The notes: generated by a model from the sequence alone, not told the origin. A DNA stretch of 10,585 nucleotides from Thermomucor indicae-seudaticae (GCA_000787465.1 JSYX01000883.1:1-10585); one strand, 5' to 3'; positions 1 through 8,915 are shown, counted from the first letter of the stretch. Translations and numbers: made by a program.

Positions 1-307
1 ACTGTATGGATCATAGTGAGAGATATTGAATATTGTTCACGTGACATGCTTCATGCGCCTTGCAGCAAACCCTTGCCAAGAGAAACCCTAGTACTTTATG
101 CAGAGATGCTAGTTTTGTGCAGAATAATTCGCTGCCGGTAGCGCCAATAGATTTTTTCAACAGCGCAAAACGGACGGAAAGACCTAGTAAGAGGATCGAA
201 TGGTTCCATATGACCAAAAGATCAAAGTGCACTGTGACGTGCTTTGTCCTGCGGCTTTTCGCTTTTCTGGGTTATGCACGATTCTTCAGTGACATCGTTA
301 GAAAAAG
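1..307. promoter_or_regulatory. Upstream region of FCF2; no gene recognised
   Basis: No convincing gene is seen. Two overlapping open frames (60-311 plus, 11-232 minus) lie on opposite strands, resemble no family I know, and look like chance frames. In the FCF2 frame a TAG at 299-301 closes the reading just before the ATG at 308, so the coding region does not extend upstream without another exon. The stretch probably holds the FCF2 promoter and 5' leader. An 8-bp palindrome TCACGTGA lies at 37-44 (separate entry). Confidence 0.5.
37..44. promoter_or_regulatory. TCACGTGA palindrome (E-box, possible bHLH site)
   Basis: The perfect palindrome TCACGTGA is present about 265 bp upstream of the FCF2 start. 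In fungi the CACGTG core with these flanks is the type of site bound by bHLH factors such as Cbf1 and Pho4. Binding here is inferred from the motif only, and an 8-bp match can occur by chance. Confidence 0.3.
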
Positions 308-1051
308 ATGAACAGCAATGGAAAATCGATCAGGTATGTTTGCAAGTCGAGAATTTCAGAGTTCCAGGTGAAATTAACTATCGTAACTTTGGGTAGCCTA
401 CCAAAGTTGAACACAGCATCTGTAGATGATTTCTTATACATCAAAAAGCAAGGTGCTTTGGCCCGATTAGTTCCGGACAGTGTTGCATTACAAGACGAGA
501 AAGATCCGCTGTTAAAATCAAAACCTAAGGCTGTCGAAGCACCAAAATCCAAAGCTGTCGAAGTACTAAAACCCACGCAAGAGGAACCTAAAAAGATGTC
601 ACGAAAGGAACGACAAATGGTATGTATGCAATTTCGTAAGAGAAAGAAAAGGATGATTTCTTAATGGGCATGTAACTCTGGATAGGAGCGTGAAAAGACG
701 GCTGGAAAAGGATGGTTTGATATGGGAAAACCAGAGATGACACCCGAGTTGAAGCGCGACTTGCAAGTGCTTAAGATGCGACATGTTCTTGATCCAAAGC
801 GGCATTACAAAAAGATGGATAAGAAAAGTGAACCGAAATACTTCCAAGTCGGTACCATAATCGAAGGACCAACGGAATTCTTCTCTGCACGGCTGACGAA
901 GAAGGAAAGGAAGCAAACTATTGTCGAGGAGCTTCTGGCGGACGAAGAGTCAAGGCAATATTATAAACGAAAGCATCTCGAAGCTCAAGAAAAGGGACGG
1001 AATGGCCGGAAAAGGCCAAAGCATCAAATCAAAAAAGCATCTCGGAAATAA
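308..1051 (+). CDS. FCF2: Fcf2-family pre-rRNA processing protein (three exons)
   Basis: Nucleolar protein of the Fcf2 family. In yeast it acts in the small-subunit processome at the early pre-rRNA cleavages that release 18S rRNA. Proposed exons: 308-333, 397-619 and 686-1051, giving 204 aa, close to yeast Fcf2. The last exon carries the diagnostic domain: a GWFDM entry motif, then TPELKRDL, the strongly conserved KMRHVLDPKRHYKK, PKYFQVGTIIEGP, and RLTKKERKQTIVEELLADEE, ending in a basic tail. The N-terminal part has an LPKL...VDDFLYIKKQG segment and a lysine-rich linker with a duplicated octapeptide. Intron 620-685 (GTATGT...TAG, 66 nt) is certain, because it restores the residues leading into GWFDM in frame. 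Intron 334-396 is likely but not obligatory (separate entry). The start has A at -3, and the same frame has a stop at 299-301. The homeobox gene follows in the same direction after 443 bp. Confidence 0.94.
334..396 (+). other. FCF2: Probable FCF2 intron 1, in-frame and stop-free
   Basis: The stretch begins GTATGT, has a branch-like CGTAAC about a dozen bases before the end, and closes with TAG. This is the same architecture as the certain intron 620-685. It is 63 nt (21 codons) and contains no in-frame stop, so splicing gives 204 aa while retention gives 225 aa. Splicing joins MNSNGKSI directly to SLPKLNTAS. I favour removal because of the signals, but reading frame alone cannot decide. Confidence 0.65.
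524..571 (+). repeat. Two-copy 24-bp tandem repeat inside FCF2
   Basis: Units 524-547 and 548-571 match at 19 of 24 positions, and all five differences are transitions. They encode PKAVEAPK and SKAVEVLK in the basic linker ahead of the conserved Fcf2 domain. It looks like an old local duplication in a weakly constrained, probably disordered segment. Confidence 0.75.
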
Positions 1052-1494
1052 GATGGCTATCCTTTTATCCACTTTCTTCATTGCATCTGTTAACCGCATT
1101 CTACTCCATCATTACCCTGCAACTCGACTGACCACTGTAAAGAGAAAATGTGCTACCATACTGGAAATGCAATTTGTGTAAACTTATTTCAAGAGCACTA
1201 TGTTGGTTGATAGAGAAGAGCAGAAATGCCAAGGGCTTGGGTTATTGTTTGCTCGACGTGGCGGAAAAAGGCACAGAATCTTATGCAGCTGAGAATGCGA
1301 TTTGCTCGTGCACGGCGTGGCTTTTGGGGCCTCCTGAACTTGTGTAACAAATGTGTCCATAGGGGGGCGTTTGGATTTCTTGGTTCTGCGCAGCTCTTTC
1401 TCACACCTTTACCTTTTCTTTCCTTTCCTTCTCTCTCTGTGTATCGTGCTGGTCCACGAAAGACAAACAAAAGCCATTCTTTCATACAGTCAAA
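1052..1494. promoter_or_regulatory. Spacer: FCF2 3' end and homeobox-gene promoter
   Basis: These 443 bp separate the FCF2 stop from the homeobox ATG. Short open frames on both strands overlap one another and match no family I recognise. The most distinctive part is a pyrimidine-rich tract at about 1388-1440, 55-105 bp upstream of the ATG, which is mostly C and T on the plus strand. Pyrimidine-rich tracts are common close to transcription starts of fungal genes, so this may mark the core promoter. No clear TATA box or AATAAA signal was seen. Confidence 0.4.
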
Positions 1495-2926
1495 ATGATC
1501 GCAAAGCACCTAAACAGCCATCTGCCCACTTCTGTGGGATCGTATTCGTCTCAGCGACCGTCAGCCGCCCTGCCTACTCGCAAACGAACTCATTTGAAGC
1601 CTAGTCAGTTGGCTGTCCTGCAGGCATCGTTTCAGAACAACCCTCTACCGGATGCGAGTATCCGCCACAAGCTTGCACAGGAACTCGGTGTTAGTGAAAG
1701 GACAGTGCAGATATGGTTTCAGAATCGTCGTGCGAAAGCCCGGAAACTTGAAGCCATCTCAAAATCTCTGTCGACCACCTGCAGCGCGGAAGGCACAAGT
1801 GACATCAATAACAATAATAGTGTGATTGTCTCGACTCTTTTACCCAATTTGACGGATACCCGACAACCGCCGGCACATCGTTATCAGCCTACTTTTCGTA
1901 CCATGATGACACCGGAGCGCTTCGAGGAACTACGACAACAGCAAGAAGACACACCGCAGCCTCGTCGACGGCCTCGTTCTAGTTCCAAACCGGAACCAAG
2001 GAACCCGCAGATTCTTCAAGCAGCAGCACTGCCCCGAGCCATGTCGGAAGGTACCGAACGAATGGTCGTACCCGAAGGTATAAAGAAAACCTTTTTTTCT
2101 GCCTCCGCCCCTTGTCATACATACTAAAGGCTTGGTCTCATGATCACATTTAGAACCCATCAATGCGGCTCGTCAAGGCGATGGCCTTGTGTCACTGTCA
2201 GTCCAGATGTTGCGTATCGGCACCTGGACCCGCTTTGCCCAAACACCAGGTGGCTGCGGAAATTGGGACCTTGACTGCAACGTGGATACCATCAAGCGAC
2301 AGTTTGTATGGCAAATCAAGGCAGATGGCCATTACTTCGAAGTTCGAGTACCATTCGACGCCGTGCTTCAACTCCGCCTTAGTCAACAAATCCAGGCCGA
2401 GACAGGTCAACCCATTGGACAACTGGAAGTCGAACTACTTGACAACGCCGCGGCAAACATGCTGGCGTTTGTCATGAAGCGGTCTGGAATCGACCAAGAC
2501 TGGGTTCGTTGTGGCGACTTTTCCGAAGATAGACAAGCCAGTTTGGTTCATGTTCACGTGTTGGAAGGGCCCTATGAAGCTCTTGAGCAAGCCCTTCTGA
2601 CAACATCCTCCTCCTCCCCGGAGCTGGCGAACAAGGTCGTCGTGATGTCTGCGCCGTCCCCGGTTCCAGTCGATCTTTGCCGAGACCTGACACTGTCGCC
2701 TTCCGTGACACCTGAACCTTACGCTTGGTTGCCAGTAACGCAGCCCCCCATCGCTTATTACCCACAACAAACATACAATAACAACAAGGAACCATGGTTA
2801 GTTGACCAGATGGTGGATCCTACCGGTTATTACGCCCTTGCGGGCGGACTGTCTCAAGCTGCTGATCCCTCCATGTTGTTTCCATCTGCAGACTATTATT
2901 ATGGATATGAAAACATCATTCTTTGA
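1495..2926 (+). CDS. Homeodomain transcription factor, fungal Phx1/Pho2/Hoy1-like
   Basis: Predicted nuclear DNA-binding regulator of 451 aa, from exons 1495-2077 and 2154-2926. The homeodomain covers about residues 27-86. It has a basic N-terminal arm (TRKRT), the core L42 and F46, and the recognition helix VQIWFQNRRAKARK with the invariant W74, F75, N77 and R79. It is 60 residues long with no TALE insertion. A Q/P/R-rich linker follows, with RQQQED and RRRPRSSS segments. A second, probably folded region begins near residue 206 with LRIGTW (214-219) and continues through a W-x-I...F-x-V-x-V-P-F segment (247-262), ending near residue 345. Such a conserved block after the homeodomain is typical of fungal Phx1-type proteins. 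The tail is rich in P, Q, Y and N. The intron 2078-2153 (GTATAA, TACTAA branch-like, TAG; 76 nt) joins VVPE to EPINAARQGDG in frame. The ATG has A at -3. Target genes and the trigger are unknown; relatives act in nutrient or stationary-phase control and filamentation. Confidence 0.93.
2078..2153 (+). other. Intron of the homeobox gene
   Basis: Starts GTATAA, contains a TACTAA branch-like element about 30 nt before the end, and closes with TTTAG. Reading through would hit a stop at 2125-2127, right after the exon frame, giving a 210-aa protein that keeps the homeodomain but lacks the second conserved region. Confidence 0.88.
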
Positions 2927-3016
2927 TAGACTATAAAACACACGCAAAAAAGCGGCTGGACCGGATCCACCAAACCATTCTCCTTCTTTGTACAGTCTGT
3001 TGTATAAAGCGTTGTG

Positions 3017-3022
3017 AATAAA
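3017..3022 (+). terminator. AATAAA polyadenylation-type signal after the homeobox gene
   Basis: A perfect AATAAA lies 91 nt beyond the homeobox stop codon, on the coding strand, in an A-rich context. Position and motif fit a 3'-end processing signal. Fungal signals are degenerate, so this is an inference. Confidence 0.45.
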
Positions 3023-4130
3023 GACCGAAAAGAAAGCTAAAGGGAGACAAGACCTTTTGCGTCTTGTCACAGCAACTGTCTTGTTTTATCGACCGAACGA
3101 AATGTGGCCATGAAATGGATACTTTCGATTGCACATACATATTACCAATGACTATATGTTACAGTTGAAAACGACGATTGCAAAAGGGAAAAAAGGATAT
3201 TTGTCTCATGACTTTGGCTCATCTTTTACTAGGCAACAAATGAAACATGCAAGTAGGCTACAAAGATAGGGAGAAGAGTTTGAGACATCTTTCTTTATCC
3301 CACGGCTATATTTACATACCATCCTAGCCAACATTCATCTCTCGGAGAAGCAGTCATATTCTGTTGGACCGCTACGGATGATGGAGAGGGTGTCGGCTGG
3401 TAATTGTGCTCTTTTTTTTACAAAGGGATATGTGAGTTATGCGCATTGATCAATCCCTAATAAGTTACCTTGTAAAATGCTTCTTCTGCTGCTTTGTTTG
3501 GTGGGTTGTGGTGTGAGGTATCGGGTAGGCTGCTCGGAAAATGATGCCTTTTCTGGGTCGCTATTTGTTGACAATATCTTTTCATCAATCATGTTCAGCT
3601 TATCATGCGAGAATAAGAGATAGTCGAGGGAAAGAGGGAAAAAATAGAAGAGAGAGGCAAAATCCTTTTTTTTCTTTTGTTTATTGTTATGGCTAATCAC
3701 GGGAAGTGAAGGATCATCCAGTCGCAGTGTTCCCAAACGATGACTGTTGCCTAGACCCGTCTTACAGCAGATGTACTTCGCCGAGCCATTCTTCCAAGAC
3801 CATAGAAATCGTCCATACTGTTTTTTCTAGCCTTTCTTGCTTTCAAGGAACATCGGTTTGATCTAATTTATCTTTGTCGTTACACCATCGTGAGGCTAAC
3901 GATCAAACGCGGTCGTTCCAGGACAGCAACAGGTTTCAACCTGCAGTACTACTATCAACTGTATGTTGAGGACTGGAAATTAATTTATCATCTGTTCAAA
4001 CTAGGCGATGGCCTTTTGCTTAAACATTAATCACTCCAACTACTTTGATTGATTCAAATATTAAATCAAAAGCATGATACTACGTACATGTGGATCAACT
4101 CGTTATATTGCTTACGGTTAAATCATTGCC

Positions 4131-4340
4131 ATGAGCAGCTGTTTCAAAGCCAGTCTTGCTCGCCCAAGCCACTGGTCTAAGCACAACAGGCTATTTGCAC
4201 GTAATGTCTCAATCAGTAATGCTTCGCAATATACTGGCACACAAATAATCCAACAGCCCAAGAGATATATTCTACTCTCGCTTTCTACTGCTTCGACCAA
4301 GGACCAAGACAACGGGATACCTTGTTTGCGATTCTATTAA
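4131..4340 (+). CDS. Doubtful 69-codon ORF with mitochondrial-presequence-like composition
   Basis: I do not recognise this product. The first 55 or so residues contain no acidic residue and are rich in S, R, K, N and hydroxylated residues, as in a mitochondrial targeting sequence; the only acids are two D near the end (KDQD). It lies 108 bp upstream of the uL29m start in the same direction, but uL29m has its own presequence-like N terminus, so it is not needed as a leader exon. It could be a chance frame in the promoter, an uORF, or the remnant of a presequence exon. Confidence 0.15.
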   Translation: MSSCFKASLARPSHWSKHNRLFARNVSISNASQYTGTQIIQQPKRYILLSLSTASTKDQDNGIPCLRFY

Positions 4341-4448
4341 AGTTCCCAAATTAGTGCTGAAACCCCGACAAGAGTAGAGGCGTGCAGGGCACAAGACCAT
4401 TCAAAGCGAAAAAACAGGTGCACTCCAGCAAATTTACATATTCCTCAA

Positions 4449-4990
4449 ATGTCCTTTCTACGGCGCGTTACTTGCACAGCAGCTTCTGCAGTACGCTCAT
4501 TCAGCACACAACGGCCAGTAATGGCTGAGTCGAACACCAAAAAGGGCTTATACCAGTTTTTTGAAAATGGCGAAGCATTACCGCGACAAGTTTGGACAGG
4601 TACGCAGTGAACGCTTTCTATGCGAAGTAATTGTTGACAGTAATCATAATGCATATTATAAGGCCGTGCTTGGAAAGCTAGCGAACTACGTTTGAAATCT
4701 TTCGAGGATCTCCACAAGCTGTGGTACGTTCTTTTGAAAGAGCGTAATGTCTTAGCAACACAACAGCAAGAAGCAATTCGCTTGGGAATCAGTAAGCAGA
4801 TATGGACTAACGCTGGCCGCATGAGAAAGGTATGCTAGTGCTGTCTGAGTAAACTGAGACCAGTCGTGCTCAGTTGGCTTTGTAGTGTCGAAAATCGATG
4901 GCTCGCATCAAGTTTGTGCTTAATGAGCGTATGCGCGAGTACGAAAAAGCGATGGCCGAGAAGCAATCGAGCCAACAAACGTCATCATAA
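4449..4990 (+). CDS. MRPL4: Mitochondrial large-subunit ribosomal protein uL29m (MRPL4/MRPL47)
   Basis: Component of the mitochondrial ribosome large subunit, homologue of bacterial L29 near the polypeptide exit tunnel. Exons 4449-4599, 4663-4829 and 4886-4990 encode 140 aa. Residues 1-22 ([10 protein letters not shown]...SFST) are basic, hydroxylated and acid-free, as in a matrix targeting sequence. The family signature follows: GLYQFFENG (33-41), then [20 protein letters not shown] (51-70) and [20 protein letters not shown] (71-90), the L29-type helical hairpin. It continues with a [29 protein letters not shown] helix split across exons 2 and 3. Introns are 4600-4662 (GTACGC...AAG, 63 nt) and 4830-4885 (GTATGC...TAG, 56 nt); both contain in-frame stops, so both must be removed. 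The protein is short: yeast and human homologues have longer C-terminal extensions, absent here. Its 3' end faces that of RPN2. Confidence 0.94.
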
Positions 4991-5128
4991 TCACAAACAT
5001 ACATCTGTAATTTTAGATATATCGCCGACACCCAAGTTCAACGCAGTACTAGCATTGGCATGGATGCAATCCATTCTAACCGTTTGCAGTGTTCATTCTG
5101 TGAAATAATGACTAGACGAGCTGGAAAA
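4991..5128. other. Convergent 3' spacer between uL29m and RPN2
   Basis: Only 138 bp separate the two stop codons, so the 3' UTRs of the two genes probably overlap as antisense tails. No AATAAA is visible on either strand here, which means 3'-end signals must be degenerate or lie within the opposing gene. Confidence 0.6.
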
Positions 5129-8100
5129 TTAATCATCAAATGGATATTCAAATGGTTCAAATGGTGGTGCCTCTTCCTCAACTTGATTGTTAGTGGATGG
5201 TTCTGGAGGTGCAGAAAGGAACCGTCAATGTGTGCCCGTATGAGAATAACTCATGACGCTTACCTGACGAAGGAGCGCTTGGTTGGATCAATTCTTCTTC
5301 TTCATCGGGCCTCGTGTCAAGGAGCATCATGATTCCGCCGATGTTAGTCTTTTTGAGAGGAACATAGCGAGAATCTTCTTTAAATGAAATATGCTTGAGC
5401 TGCGCAGGCACCACCCGTGCCATATTCTGCAGGATTTCAAAGTTTTCTTCCCGTTTCTTTTTCTTCTTCTCGTCCTTAGATTCGTCTTTTTTCTCTTCTT
5501 TAGCTGGTTCTTTGTCTATATCCATATGTTCTTCCTTTTCCTTTTCTGATTTCTTTGCTCGTTGTTTCGCTTTAGCTGTGGTTGACAAGACTGCCGTGGC
5601 TACCTAAACCCGGAAAAGTGTCATTACGTGTCGTAATAGACAACAAGAGCTGATGATACCTTTTCAACAACAGTCGCAGATGGTGGCTTTATTGGCGCTG
5701 GGTAAGCAAACAAAGATGGTTTAGCGTTGGAAATGAAGTCAAACTTGGGAGTCTACGAATAGATGGTAACAAATCAAGATGAGTTGACATAAATGTGTAT
5801 ATACAACAAGTTGGTAGTACCTGTAAGTGCTTGTTGAGGCCAATGATAGCAGTGGGAGTAAAAGCCAAGCTTAGCATGTGTGTTAATGGGTACCAGTACC
5901 AAAACTGCGTAAAGACAGCCGTGCCCACTATTGCAGGCATGTTCGCGTGACCGGTGCGAGATAATAATGAGATTGTAACGTTGCGACCACCTGGCAATAG
6001 ATTTCTTAGGCATTGTCACAACGGGCTTACACAAGTCAACCATACCAGCATCAATAATTCCTTGTCCCAGTACTGCACCAAATTTAGCCATTGGATCTTC
6101 ATGCTTGTCACTGATAATCTTCTCGTACAGTTTCCGTACTCCCGCGACCTTGGGATTTGTACTTTCGGTTTGCTGTATGAGGATCATAGCCTGTGAAATG
6201 AGAGCACCTTGGCGAACGAAATCGACTGGATCCTTTGTCATCGGTTCAAGCAGCTCGAGAGCGTCCTGCGCAATAGCTATTTAGATACGATTCTGTGATA
6301 CCGTAAGATTATAGCTTACCAGGTCACCAGTTCCAGCGCACGATATACCAAGTGCTAGCGCAGCACCATACCGCACATGGGGGTTATAGCTCTCCGCCAG
6401 AAGTTGTACGATGCGAGGGACTTGTTTAGGATTTCGCAAAAGGATGAAACCTAGTGCAGTGACGGCCGCTCGCCGAACGTCGTCATTCACATCACTAACA
6501 GCGACATGAAGCAAGCGACGAATAGCTTTGTTATTTTCCGTGCCACTGTAGGCCATCGCAATTGTGTAAATGCCACCGTATCTCAGTACAGGATCCTTCA
6601 ATCAAGGTACATCCTTATCAGTGACCATTATCGCGGAGCGAGCCCAAATAGCGCAGCTAACCTTATCATCGAGTAATTGCTCAATAAGTGCATCAGCTTG
6701 CTCTTCTTTGCCGTACATGATCAACGATATGCCAATCGCCAGACCACGAATAATCTTCTCATGCTGTGTTTCGTGTGCGTACTGTAGCATTTCTTCGATT
6801 GCTTCACCAGATGCGGTTCCAAGCATAACCAGACCCATCGCCAAGCCTGCTGCCTCGCCAGCGACAGCACTGTCGCTGAAGAGAGTATTCTTCAATTCAT
6901 TGTAAATGTCTACAATATGAAAAACATCAGTCCCAGTTTGTCTTCGGCAAGGCTAACGTTTACCTTCATTATCAGTAGCCATGCCAGCAACACCCAAACC
7001 CAAGCAGGCACCGTGTTGAATCACGTCGCTTTGTGCCTCCTTCAACGCATTTTTCAAGTAATCAATGACTCCAGCCCCGTGGTTAGCATTAATAAGACCC
7101 AAAGCATATAAAGATCCTCCTTCTGAGTATACACTGCCGGATCCGCTACGGTCTTGGGGCAGATATGGGGCCAGAAGGCTCATAGACTGCGCCAATTGTC
7201 CCTAGATTGTAAAAGCTCATAAGAAAATAGGTACCGATGAAAAAACGTACCAAAGTTTCCTACTTTGTGGATTACACCCAAAGCCGCCGTTGCACTGAAC
7301 TTGGACCAATTAGTGGCACGAGACAGCCACTCGAGACTCTGGCGCAAGAATTCGTCGCTTGTTGTACCAGCGTGCATAAACGCATTAGCAAACGTCACTG
7401 CTGAGTGATATATAGAGCTTCGTGATTCCAAGGCATTCTGCATTTCAGGTTAAGTAAAGATTCTGGAATTCATTGCCTAACAACCAGGGATTTACCTTCG
7501 TGTTCTTTAGAATCAGAAGATCGGCATGATTATTTCGGTATAAAAACTCCAAATGTAACCGGATAGTTTCTTCTCCAGACAAGACTGATCGGATCTTCCG
7601 AAAAGCCTCATCCGTTGTGTTCTATAAACAAATGCATCAGCTTATAGACACCTTACACTAATTCTTTCCGGATTAAAGATCCAGAAACTTACTTCCTGCT
7701 CTTCGCCTCCTTCTTGGTTGCCTGTTTCAGGTTGAGGCAGATCTCTGCTGACTTTTGACAAGAAATCTTGGGTAGCATTTTCTTCAAGGTCAAAAGCAAT
7801 TTGATAAGCCATAAGCTGCATAGTTGCCAGTATTAGATAATGTCCAATGTTCATAGAAGTCTCGTTATCGTTACCTCTTCTTTCTTCTGAATCAACTCTT
7901 GCAGCAGCTTAGCGCATGTAACCGAATCATTTAAATGGACAAGGCATTGGCTTATAGAAATGTAATCTGGCTCATCCAGTTTCCGATATAAGCTGACAAG
8001 TAATCTAAGAACCTGTTTGGACTTAAGTAACGCCCAAAATTCAACACGTATTCCAAGATAATTATAATATATACCTGGTTACGAAATTCGAGGTTCTGTA

Positions 8101-8915
8101 CTAGCGTCATGCAGACATCCTGGACATAGGGTAACAACTTTTCTGGTGAGCCTCTCTCGATCATGTTTTCGATAACATCAATACGTCGAGCCTCCAGCGC
8201 AATGCCTATGGCTTGCTCGTATTCTCCATCATCTGAACAACGTTGAAACATCCTTTCTACAACATCTTGTAATCTGGGATCGATCACTTGTGACTCGTCT
8301 CCTTCAGCGCGCATCGTTCTCAATGCGATATACTTGTCGATACATTTGGCTAACTTCCCGCGTCAATAACGGTTTCCGTGTTATATATATTCCACGTAAC
8401 GTACATATGATTGTTTCCACATATTCGGATTTCTCGTTCAAGTCAAAGAATTTACCAGCTCCAAGCGCAAACGTGACGGAATCGTCTAATTCGCCTAGAT
8501 GATAATAAACCTAAACAAGATGTTAAATCCAGAGCTCGCTTGCTACGTGGTATCTGCCGTTACCTTCGAAGCAACCAAAGCAGCCAGTTCTCTTTGAGAG
8601 AAACCCGAATCTTCATAGAGGATCTCGCTGGCGAAACAAGGTCGATGTAAGCAAAGTACGATGTACAACAAAATCAGCAAGGCGCGACTAACATTTTAGC
8701 GACTGAATCGGCGATCTCTGCCCAGAATTCGCCAACAAGATTGTTAAGGTTTTGGAGAGCGTATACTTGTAATTCGGGTTCCTGCTCGTCAAGCAGAGCA
8801 AGAATACCACCTAATTAACAAAAGCACGTTAACATGGCGCTTCTCCAAGACATAACCTAGAAAATGCCGGAGGCAGCTAAATGAATTACGTACCTGCTGA
8901 AGTTAATGCTGTCAT
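5129..8915 (-). CDS. RPN2: 26S proteasome regulatory subunit Rpn2 (PSMD1)
   Basis: Largest scaffold subunit of the 19S regulatory particle base. It docks the ubiquitin receptor Rpn13 and contacts other base and lid subunits in nucleus and cytosol. Seventeen exons join in frame to 934 aa, against 945 in yeast and 953 in human. The start [20 protein letters not shown] matches the family N terminus, followed by [18 protein letters not shown]. An alpha-helical rod runs to about residue 360. The PC-repeat toroid covers about 366-760 with glycine-rich hairpins such as [50 protein letters not shown] and [13 protein letters not shown]. Then come [13 protein letters not shown] and [10 protein letters not shown], a K/E-rich insert (808-850), VVPAQLKHI, and the tail [10 protein letters not shown], which corresponds to the Rpn13-binding tail of human Rpn2. 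The ATG at 8915 has A at -3. No broken exon or missing motif was found. The gene points away from the unresolved right part of the window. Confidence 0.97.
5203..5263 (-). other. RPN2: RPN2 intron 16, before the exon encoding the Rpn13-binding tail
   Basis: Donor GTAAGC, acceptor CTCCAG, 61 nt. Splicing adds a 24-residue last exon (911-934) that ends in [10 protein letters not shown]. Reading through the intron instead continues from PSSG into [12 protein letters not shown] and meets a stop near 5190, so an unspliced transcript would encode a subunit without the tail. Confidence 0.85.
7202..7263 (-). other. RPN2: RPN2 intron 9 with weak donor and a competing consensus donor
   Basis: The frame-preserving donor is GTAGGA at 7263-7258, directly after IHK. 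The acceptor is CTAG, followed by GQLAQSM, which reproduces the conserved family HKG with equal spacing to PYLP. Thirteen bases downstream of the used donor is GTACGT (7250-7245), the donor used in introns 1 and 4. Using it would shift the frame and reach a TAG within about 20 codons. Confidence 0.8.

Larger units (their letters stand above)
2927..4448. other. 1.5-kb stretch with no convincing gene
   Basis: The first part should be the 3' UTR of the homeobox gene, with AATAAA at 3017-3022. The last few hundred bases should contain the uL29m promoter. In between there are T-runs (eight T at about 3412-3419, and another near 3667) and short open frames (3437-3736 minus, 4131-4340 plus). None has recognisable homology. 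I looked for tRNA B-box sequences (GGTTCGANTCC-like), U6-like and 5S-like sequences and found none. An unannotated non-coding RNA or a small spliced gene cannot be excluded. Confidence 0.5.
5129..8915 (-). other. RPN2: Exon map of RPN2 (17 exons, 16 introns)
   Basis: Exons in transcript order: 8894-8915, 8693-8810, 8564-8627, 8405-8510, 8075-8349, 7875-8012, 7693-7815, 7496-7621, 7264-7437, 6964-7201, 6662-6909, 6320-6595, 6046-6265, 5821-5990, 5660-5752, 5264-5603, 5129-5202. Coding total is 2805 nt (934 codons plus TAA) and intron total 982 nt. Introns are 53-83 nt, all GT...AG. Donors include GTACGT (twice), GTAAGT, GTAAGC (twice), GTAACG (twice), GTTAGT, GTATAT and the weak GTAGGA of intron 9. 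Acceptors are mostly TAG or CAG; intron 11 uses AAG. Each junction was chosen because it keeps the frame and reproduces the conserved family sequence across the joint. Confidence 0.9.

Noticed and set aside
60..311. 83-codon plus-strand ORF before FCF2 as a possible extra FCF2 exon
   Set aside because: It is in another frame, ends at 309-311 over the FCF2 start, and shows no Fcf2-like sequence.
2435..2795. Two overlapping minus-strand ORFs of over 100 codons
   Set aside because: They are shadows of the second homeobox exon, with R/C/G-rich chance-like translations.
3437..3736. 99-codon minus-strand ORF with a KKKK run
   Set aside because: The lysine run comes from a poly-T tract; there is no domain, no splice context and no homology that I can recognise.
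4445..4822. 125-codon minus-strand ORF
   Set aside because: It is exactly antisense to the uL29m exons, whose spliced frame matches a known family; the antisense product resembles nothing.
6242..6250. GGTTCAAG as a tRNA B box
   Set aside because: It lies inside an RPN2 exon and no cloverleaf can be built around it; no other tRNA B-box-like sequence was found.
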